Assembly: GCA_002409285.1 (NCBI GenBank)
Contig: DHUT01000076.1
Coordinates: forward strand, 4,601 to 12,553
DNA: 7,953 nucleotides
Reading direction: 5' to 3'
Source: Firmicutes bacterium UBA5227
GTDB taxonomy: Bacteria > Bacillota > Clostridia > Tissierellales > Sedimentibacteraceae
Below the pieces are notes generated by a model that did not search any database, was not told the origin of the DNA, and worked only from the letters and a program-made list of their open reading frames with translations. Each line of letters begins with the position of its first letter. Position 1 is the first letter of the stretch. Shown here one piece after another: positions 1 to 5,059 of the stretch. The translations under genes were made by a program, and so were the position numbers.

Positions 1-46
1 TCTTTACTATGGAATTCTTGAAAATACCTTTTAACCTATTTTTTAA

Positions 47-1096
47 CTATAACATCATTTTATTAGAAATTTTTGTAATACTCCAACCAAGGCTCTTTGC
101 CCATGCACGAGCAATAGATACCTCTTTCTTATCTTCTCCTTCATAGATTATACCTAAGAAATCAGCAAAGCCGCTTAATCCACCAACATCATCAAGTACA
201 GATATGCCCTCTTTATTAATGCAAACTGGTTTGTGCTTATCTAATACGATCTCTTCTGCCTCTTCCAACTCATATTCATTAATAATATTTTGCTTTAGTA
301 AATCTTCACAATCTTTGTACTTGGTTATTTTAACTATCCAATTGTCTCCAAAGTCGTAATTATAAATAAGTTCCTTGGTTACGGGGAATAACCTTTTTGA
401 AGCAATATCTTCATCTTGAGCTGCAATAACTTTATTTACCTCTAATCGTTCCAACAAACTTTCAGTGCCACCATCTATGATAATGGATGAATTCATCTCT
501 TCAAGTGTCAGATTAATTAACGGTGCCTTTTTTATTATTTTTATTTCAGCATTTTCATCTTGTTTTGCTCGTTCCATATAATCTCCGAATGGTTCTCTAA
601 CTTCTAACATGCTAAAACGCTCCAATAGCTCCTTTATATCCTCTTTAGCTATTTTGGGATGCTCCATAATTCCTCCATATATATATGGACCCGTATATTT
701 TTTCTTAAGCCAAACTTTGAAACTACCACTCTCATAGTCATCATCCCAAAAAACATCATTTTCTGCTTCAGATGGTGGTTGGAATAGTATACCTACTAAA
801 TCAGACCAGCCCATAACTGTACCACCAGTCAATTTATTATATATATCCTCAGGTAAATAAAAACTACGCAAATGGGAATTCTGCCATCCAAATAGTTTTT
901 GAATTGCATAGTGAAGATTATGTAGTGGCATATCAGAAGGAATAAGAATATCTCTGTTTATGGCTTCACCAGTAATAGATTCTCCATATCTTCTCAGCAT
1001 CCTTTTTTGATAATCTGAAAGATAATCATCTTTTAATTCTAAATGAATACGTACTGGAGTAATTTTATCTTTTGTTGCACTTATATTATTTTTCAT
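47..1096 (-). CDS. Plasmid pRiA4b ORF-3-like family protein
   Basis: A 349-residue soluble protein with no signal peptide or membrane segment. It resembles the pRiA4b ORF-3 family, also annotated as 'IS1096 element passenger TnpR' proteins, whose biochemical role is unknown. Recognisable blocks are an N-terminal one at residues 57-79 (LHNLHYAIQKLFGW followed by NSHLRSF), the hallmark YNYDFGDNW at 245-253, and DDVGGLSGFADFL at 302-314. The protein is longer than the bare domain (about 180 residues, from memory) because an acidic segment, roughly residues 90-240, separates the first block from the other two. The start is supported by AAGGAG about 7 bases upstream of the ATG. It ends with TAG. 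It stands alone, transcribed away from the 4-hydroxybutyrate operon, and has no visible functional link to it. Family members often sit in mobile or accessory DNA, but no transposase or terminal repeats are visible here. The family call is fairly firm; the function is unknown. Confidence 0.8.
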   Translation of the reverse strand: MKNNISATKDKITPVRIHLELKDDYLSDYQKRMLRRYGESITGEAINRDILIPSDMPLHNLHYAIQKLFGWQNSHLRSFYLPEDIYNKLTGGTVMGWSDLVGILFQPPSEAENDVFWDDDYESGSFKVWLKKKYTGPYIYGGIMEHPKIAKEDIKELLERFSMLEVREPFGDYMERAKQDENAEIKIIKKAPLINLTLEEMNSSIIIDGGTESLLERLEVNKVIAAQDEDIASKRLFPVTKELIYNYDFGDNWIVKITKYKDCEDLLKQNIINEYELEEAEEIVLDKHKPVCINKEGISVLDDVGGLSGFADFLGIIYEGEDKKEVSIARAWAKSLGWSITKISNKMML

Positions 1097-1411
1097 CTTC
1101 TGCTCCTTTTAATTACTCAATTAACAATTCAAACTATGATTTAAATGCGGTTATACCTCAAATTCGGCTTTTATTCTTATATTCAGTAGAGATAAGATAT
1201 GGACTTAAGCTTTAATTAATAACATAAACTTCGCAGTTATAAAATAGCGAATGAGCCTTGAAAATTCAATATTATTTAATAATAAAGACAGCATGAAACA
1301 ACGTTTATGATATAATTGAATTACCGAAAAACAAAAACCAAAAATAGAGACTTATGCTATTAAAAGTATAACACAAAACTACAAAAATGATAATAGAATT
1401 ATTTCTACATC

Positions 1412-1443
1412 AGATAAGGCGATTCACTTTATCTAAGGGGGGG
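1412..1443. other. Short inverted repeat followed by a seven-G run
   Basis: AGATAA (1412-1417) and TTATCT (1429-1434) form a six-base inverted repeat around an 11-base loop, followed by seven consecutive G (1437-1443). There is no T-run, so it is not a standard terminator. A G7 tract is conspicuous in DNA this AT-rich. The role is unknown: a remnant end of a mobile element, a phase-variable homopolymer or chance are all possible. Confidence 0.3.
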
Positions 1444-1465
1444 ATATGCATTAAATGGAATAAGA

Positions 1466-1481
1466 TGTGACACATGGGACA
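1466..1481 (+). promoter_or_regulatory. Putative enhancer (UAS) of a sigma-54 activator
   Basis: The site reads TGTGACACATGGGACA, an imperfect palindrome that can also be read as TGTGACA and TGGGACA repeated at a 9-base period. Its first 11 bases are identical to those at 7170-7180 upstream of the acetoin dehydrogenase gene. It ends about 175 bp upstream of the -24 element at 1656, a normal distance for an enhancer-binding protein acting by DNA looping. Binding by the AcoR-like regulator encoded in this window is inferred. Confidence 0.45.
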
Positions 1482-1655
1482 TATATAATTGATTTTCATT
1501 AAGAATGTGCCATAATTATCTCACTGCAAATTAAAATATATATTTATTCAATCAGTAATTTTAAAAAAGTAAAATGGCATGATTAGTACACTGATTAACA
1601 TGAAAATTATATTTTTTAATGAAGATAAATGTGATAAACGTGATTTAAGTGTTAT

Positions 1656-1671
1656 TGGCATAAAAAATGCT
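1656..1671 (+). promoter_or_regulatory. Sigma-54 (-24/-12) promoter of the abf-like operon
   Basis: TGGCAT-N5-ATGCT, with the GG and GC doublets exactly 12 bases apart as sigma-54 requires. The only deviation in the -12 block is ATGC instead of TTGC. The predicted transcript start, about 12 bases downstream, leaves a leader of roughly 20-25 bases before the GGAGG at 1706. The promoter appears intact although the first two genes it serves are broken. Confidence 0.75.
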
Positions 1672-1705
1672 ATATCTTAGATATATTATAATAAAATAAA
1701 AATTT

Positions 1706-1710
1706 GGAGG
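1706..1710 (+). promoter_or_regulatory. Ribosome binding site with abnormally short spacing
   Basis: GGAGG is separated from the ATG at 1714 by only TTA, three bases, where 5-9 is usual. The ATG corresponds to an internal methionine of full-length dehydratases. The site probably served the original start codon, which has been lost along with the front of the gene. Initiation at 1714 may therefore be inefficient. Confidence 0.6.
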
Positions 1711-1713
1711 TTA

Positions 1714-2169
1714 ATGACACACTTAAACGAAACATTATACTCAAGCGGAATAGCATGTTCAGCCGAAGGAATGAAGATGGAAGCGGGAAACTACCAGATA
1801 GACCTATTGCTTGCAAATGTATGTAAACAAAACGTAACAAGATTCCCATACGAAATAGCAAGATTAGCGGAAGATATAGCAGGCGGATTAATGGTAACGG
1901 CACCATCTGAAAAAGACTTAAAAGACCCGAAAATCGGACCATATGTTGAAAAATACTTTGCGGGAGTAAAAGGTGTATCGGTTGAAAACAGGCTGAAAGT
2001 GTTAAGGCTAATTGAAAACATTACATTGGGAACCGCAGCGGTAGGCTACAGGACGGAATCAATGCACGGTGCGGGCTCACCACAGGCTCAAAGAATTATG
2101 ATTTCAAGGCAAGGAAATATAACCGGCAAGAAAGCATTGGCAAAAGCAATAGCAAAGGTAGAAGAATAA
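1714..2169 (+). pseudogene. abfD: 4-hydroxybutyryl-CoA dehydratase, C-terminal remnant
   Basis: The 151 residues match the C-terminal third of 4-hydroxybutyryl-CoA dehydratase / vinylacetyl-CoA isomerase, which converts 4-hydroxybutyryl-CoA to crotonyl-CoA in clostridial GABA and succinate fermentation. Diagnostic blocks are MTHLNETLY (1-9), GNYQIDLLLANVCKQNVTRF (25-44), EDIAGGLMVT (53-62) and YRTESMHGAGSPQAQRIM (112-129). The glutamate in RTESMHG (residue 115) corresponds to the active-site Glu455 of the Clostridium aminobutyricum enzyme, numbered from memory. Full-length enzymes are about 490 residues, so roughly 330 are missing. These include the part carrying all the cluster ligands (the CxxxC pair, plus a His and a Cys near residues 292-299) and most of the flavin site. 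The remnant cannot be catalytic alone. What remains has no internal stops and good conservation, so the loss looks recent, or the short product is tolerated. It heads a three-gene set with an abfT-like remnant and an intact dehydrogenase. A misassembly is the main alternative. Confidence 0.85.
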
Positions 2170-2214
2170 TATAAAAATAATATAAAAATCCAAACCTGTT
2201 CGGGAGGTAAAATA

Positions 2215-2394
2215 TTGAATTGGAAAGAAATATATAACGATAGACTTATGACAGCCGAAGAAGCGGTTAAGAAAGTCAAGTCCAAAGACAGAGTTGTTAT
2301 AGGTCATGCAGTGGGAGAGCCTTCATACCTTGCACATCCTGATTTCAGAGATGGATTGGCTTCAGAATATGAAAAAAGATTTAAGGTAATATAA
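2215..2394 (+). pseudogene. abfT: 4-hydroxybutyrate CoA-transferase, internally deleted remnant
   Basis: A 59-codon frame from a TTG start with GGGAGG seven bases upstream. Residues 1-39 (starting MNWKEIYNDRLMTAEEAVKK, running to GHAVGEPSYL) match the N-terminus of 4-hydroxybutyrate CoA-transferase, which moves CoA from acetyl-CoA to 4-hydroxybutyrate. From about residue 40, AHPDFRDGLASEYEKRF matches the extreme C-terminus of the same family (consensus AHPDFKDEL...FEKRF). Full-length enzymes are about 430-440 residues, so roughly 370-380 are missing, including the catalytic glutamate and the CoA-binding region. The junction lies near 2331 (CTT GCA) and is exactly in frame. The peptide cannot be an active transferase. 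It starts 45 bases after the dehydratase remnant and stops 17 bases before the dehydrogenase start, so translation through it may still support the downstream gene. The TTG start is consistent with the family N-terminus aligning from that codon. Confidence 0.85.
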
Positions 2395-2411
2395 ATAGGA
2401 GAGGAGAAGGA

Positions 2412-3527
2412 ATGAAACAGTTACTTATTAAACCGGAAATACACAAAATAGATACATTTGATGAATTTTACAAAATATTTGAGATTGGTGAAAATGACCT
2501 TATTCTGACAATTGATCCCATATACAACACGTATTTAAAGGATAAAAAAGAAAAATTAAACGTTGTATTCCCTGAGCATTATGCCCTTGGAGAGCCGACG
2601 GATGAAATGATAGACAGAATATTATCCGACATAAAAAATATAAATTTTAACAGGGTAATTGCAATAGGCGGAGGAAGTATAGTTGATATTGCCAAGTTAT
2701 TTGCATTGAAACAAGCTAAATGCTCGGAGCAACTATTCTTAAGAGAAGTTCCCATAGTTAAAGAGAAAAAATTAATAATTATTCCTACGACATGCGGAAC
2801 AGGCAGTGAGGTTACAAATATATCCATAGCATTATTAACGAAGAAAAATACTAAATTAGGATTATCGGGAGATGAATTATATGCTGATTATGCTGTAATG
2901 ATACCGGAATTATTAATCAAACTTCCTTACAAGGTGTTTGTGACAAGTTCCGTGGATGCATTGATTCATGCGGCAGAATCCTTCGTATCACCAAAAACAT
3001 GCAGTTATACGGAATTATTCAGTATAAAAGCAATGGAAATTATATTGAAAAGCTACATGGAGGTAGTAAAAAATGGTCAGGAGCATTTCAGAACAATAAT
3101 AGAAGACTTCTTAGTAGCAAGCAATTATGCCGGTATTGCATTCGGAAACACAGGTGTAGGTGCCGTTCATGCAATGTCATATCCCCTTGGAGGAGTTTAT
3201 CATGTTCCGCACGGGGAAGCAAATTATCAATTTTTCATAGAAGTATTCAAATATTATGAAATGAAGCAGCCAGTAGGCAAAATTCAAGATCTTAAGAAAT
3301 TAATCGCAAATATTATCGGAACCACAGAGGATAAAGCATTTGAAGACTTAGGAAAGCTTCTTAACAATTTATTGGCACTTAAGCCCTTAAAAGAGTACGG
3401 AATGAAGGAAGAAGAAATAAAGGGCTTTGCCAAAAGCGTAATTGAAACACAGCAAAGACTTTTGGTAAACAACTACGTTCCGTTTACAGAAGAGGATTTA
3501 ACTAAAATATATGCCAAACTATACTGA
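2412..3527 (+). CDS. 4hbD: NAD-dependent 4-hydroxybutyrate dehydrogenase
   Basis: A 371-residue iron-type (group III) alcohol dehydrogenase, the usual length for clostridial 4-hydroxybutyrate dehydrogenase (4hbD/abfH). It interconverts succinate semialdehyde and 4-hydroxybutyrate with NAD(H) in the cytosol. The N-terminal nucleotide domain carries GGGSIVDIAK (86-95) and PTTCGTGSE (125-133). The helical C-terminal domain has the expected metal ligands D182 and H186 in SSVDALIHAAE, H253 in GAVHAMSYPLG and H267 in HVPHGEAN. All key residues are present and the frame is open, so the gene appears functional. The ATG is preceded by a purine-rich AGGAGAGGAG stretch. It is the last gene of the sigma-54-driven operon and is followed by a terminator. 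Its former partners, the CoA-transferase and dehydratase, are broken just upstream, so in this locus its product no longer feeds 4-hydroxybutyryl-CoA formation. Intact copies may exist elsewhere. The substrate is assigned from family resemblance plus operon context. Confidence 0.87.
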   Translation: MKQLLIKPEIHKIDTFDEFYKIFEIGENDLILTIDPIYNTYLKDKKEKLNVVFPEHYALGEPTDEMIDRILSDIKNINFNRVIAIGGGSIVDIAKLFALKQAKCSEQLFLREVPIVKEKKLIIIPTTCGTGSEVTNISIALLTKKNTKLGLSGDELYADYAVMIPELLIKLPYKVFVTSSVDALIHAAESFVSPKTCSYTELFSIKAMEIILKSYMEVVKNGQEHFRTIIEDFLVASNYAGIAFGNTGVGAVHAMSYPLGGVYHVPHGEANYQFFIEVFKYYEMKQPVGKIQDLKKLIANIIGTTEDKAFEDLGKLLNNLLALKPLKEYGMKEEEIKGFAKSVIETQQRLLVNNYVPFTEEDLTKIYAKLY

Positions 3528-3538
3528 TATTAAATAAG

Positions 3539-3576
3539 AAAAAGGTGTTGTCAATTAAAATTGATAACACCTTTTT
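3539..3576. terminator. Rho-independent terminator between convergent genes
   Basis: GGTGTTGTCAATT (3544-3556) pairs with AATTGATAACACC (3559-3571) with one G-U wobble, extended by flanking A/T pairs. A run of seven T (3572-3578) follows on the plus strand, ending the dehydrogenase transcript. On the minus strand the hairpin is followed by five T, so it can plausibly also stop the aldehyde dehydrogenase transcript, whose stop codon is 12 bases away. Confidence 0.88.
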
Positions 3577-3587
3577 TTAAGACTATC

Positions 3588-5024
3588 TTATTTTAAAACA
3601 TTTTTCATAACAATTGTTTTTACTTGGGTAAGCTCTTCTAATGTAGCACTTACACCTTCTCTGCCAATTCCGCTCATTTTATATCCGCCAAATGCGATGT
3701 CGGGATTTCTGTATATTCCGCTGCCGTTTATGACTACCCCTCCGCATTCCAATTTAGACGCTGTTCTGAGAGCCTTGTTGGTATCATCAGTAATGATTCC
3801 TCCATTTAATCCATAAACAGATGAATTGTGTATGGATATTACTTCATCCTCATTATCAAATCCAATAATAGGAAAAACTGGGCCAAATACCTCCATGTCT
3901 TTAGCAATGTCCATATCAGGAGTTATTTCTTCAAGAACCGTCGGTTGGAAAAATGTTTTATTGAAAATATTTCCACCGCAAATACATTTTGCACCTTGTT
4001 CAATGGTTAAATCTACCTGCCTTTTTACTTCAATTGCCGCATTTTCATTAATGAGACAGCCCATATGCGTTTCGGGGTCAAGGGGATCGCCTATTTTTAA
4101 TTTATTCAATCTTTCTATAAGGAGATGTGTAAATTTATCCTTGATGGAATTATGTACAATAAAACGTTTTGAGGCAATACATGCCTGTCCTGCATTTGTA
4201 GTTCTTGAAAGTACTGCTTCTCTTACAGCCAATTCAATATTTGCATCCTCATAGACAATTAAAGCGTCATTTCCGCCCAATTCAAGGTGTACACGATGCA
4301 AATTATGTGCAGCAGATTTTGCGGTTTCGATACCTACCGCAGTGCTTCCCGTAAGGCTTACAGCATTGATTTTAGAGCTTTCAACCAAGTATTTACCAAC
4401 AACGGAACCACTGCCTGTTACAATCTGGATTGCACTTTCGGGCATTCCGCATTCCAAAAGCAGTTCGGTCATGCGAATAAGGGTCATAGGGTTATCGGAA
4501 GGAGGCTTTACTATAACAGAGTTACCTGTTATTAAAGCAGGCGCAACCTTGTATGCATATGTTAAGGCAGGAAAATTAAAGGGTATTATGCATGCTACAA
4601 CTCCCAAGGGCTCCCTGCGGGTGAATATTATGTCATTTTCACCGCCGGGCTGACTATCGGGTATGGTTATACCATAAAGATGGTTTGCATGTTCTATAAA
4701 ATTGCGGAAGATATGATGTACTGAGGTTAATTCAATCCTTGCTTCTTTAATAGTCTTTCCGGTTTCCTTACACAAAAGCACAGAAAATTCTTCTCTGTGT
4801 TCTTTGATCTTTTCTGCAAATTGCAATAGAATTTTTGAACGCTTATATAAAGGTGTTTCTCCCCAAACCTTTTTACCTGCAGATGCGTATTCCAAAGCTA
4901 ATTCAAGATCCTCCTCCGTTGCACTTGGAACTGTATCCAAAAAATCCCTGTTAAAAGGGTTTATTATTTCTATAACCATGTTGTTGCTTGAGTCTTTCTT
5001 TTGTCCATTGATTATCATTTTCAT
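3588..5024 (-). CDS. NAD(P)-dependent aldehyde dehydrogenase
   Basis: A classical ALDH-superfamily enzyme of about 478 residues, oxidising an aldehyde to its acid. Numbering here is from an upstream GTG at 5033: the oxyanion asparagine is N153 in PFNFPAL, the cofactor-binding lysine K176 in VIVKPPSD, the general base E251 in LELGGN, and the catalytic nucleophile C285 in NAGQACIASKR. NAD(P)-contact motifs such as SLTGSTAVG (226-234) and EVFGPVFP are present. I chose the ATG at 5024 over GTG 5033 because AAAGGA lies only 2 bases before the GTG but 11 before the ATG. It resembles the lactaldehyde / succinate-semialdehyde / glyceraldehyde-3-phosphate-type subgroup; the substrate cannot be read from sequence. 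It follows the AcoR-like regulator by about 35 bases with no terminator between, so it is probably co-transcribed. Given the neighbouring acetoin dehydrogenase, acetaldehyde from acetoin cleavage is a reasonable guess. Succinate semialdehyde is the alternative, given the 4-hydroxybutyrate locus. Confidence 0.88.
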   Translation of the reverse strand: MKMIINGQKKDSSNNMVIEIINPFNRDFLDTVPSATEEDLELALEYASAGKKVWGETPLYKRSKILLQFAEKIKEHREEFSVLLCKETGKTIKEARIELTSVHHIFRNFIEHANHLYGITIPDSQPGGENDIIFTRREPLGVVACIIPFNFPALTYAYKVAPALITGNSVIVKPPSDNPMTLIRMTELLLECGMPESAIQIVTGSGSVVGKYLVESSKINAVSLTGSTAVGIETAKSAAHNLHRVHLELGGNDALIVYEDANIELAVREAVLSRTTNAGQACIASKRFIVHNSIKDKFTHLLIERLNKLKIGDPLDPETHMGCLINENAAIEVKRQVDLTIEQGAKCICGGNIFNKTFFQPTVLEEITPDMDIAKDMEVFGPVFPIIGFDNEDEVISIHNSSVYGLNGGIITDDTNKALRTASKLECGGVVINGSGIYRNPDIAFGGYKMSGIGREGVSATLEELTQVKTIVMKNVLK

Positions 5025-5059
5025 TAATATCACATTCCTTTATTTTGTTTTTTGCTAAA

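Larger units (their letters stand above)
1097..1713. other. Long AT-rich intergenic region, no gene seen
   Basis: About 620 bases between the divergent pRiA4-like gene and the 4-hydroxybutyrate operon. All frames are broken by stops, and I see no tRNA, rRNA or recognisable protein remnant. The missing front part of the dehydratase is not here. The stretch holds a small inverted repeat plus a run of seven G (1412-1443), a possible activator site (1466-1481), a sigma-54 promoter (1656-1671) and a ribosome site (1706-1710). The promoter of the leftward gene should also lie here but is not clear. Confidence 0.6.

Noticed and set aside
47..1096. Insertion sequence suggested by the 'IS1096 passenger' family name
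   Set aside because: No transposase, terminal inverted repeats or target-site duplication are visible. The name is a legacy label and does not show mobility.
1230..1251. TTCGC...GCGAA inverted repeat
   Set aside because: A five-base stem with a 12-base loop and no T-run or conserved context is too weak to call a terminator or RNA element.
1311..1316. TATAAT as a -10 box of a housekeeping promoter on the plus strand
   Set aside because: No acceptable -35 lies 16-18 bases upstream and there is no gene immediately downstream. Such words are expected by chance in AT-rich DNA.
1575..1590. TGGCAT-N5-GTACA as a further sigma-54 promoter
   Set aside because: The -24 half is good, but the -12 position lacks the essential GC doublet. 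The better site at 1656-1671 is closer to the gene.
3826..4254. Plus-strand reading frames inside the aldehyde dehydrogenase gene
   Set aside because: They are antisense to a well-conserved coding gene, have no ribosome sites and look like no protein family.
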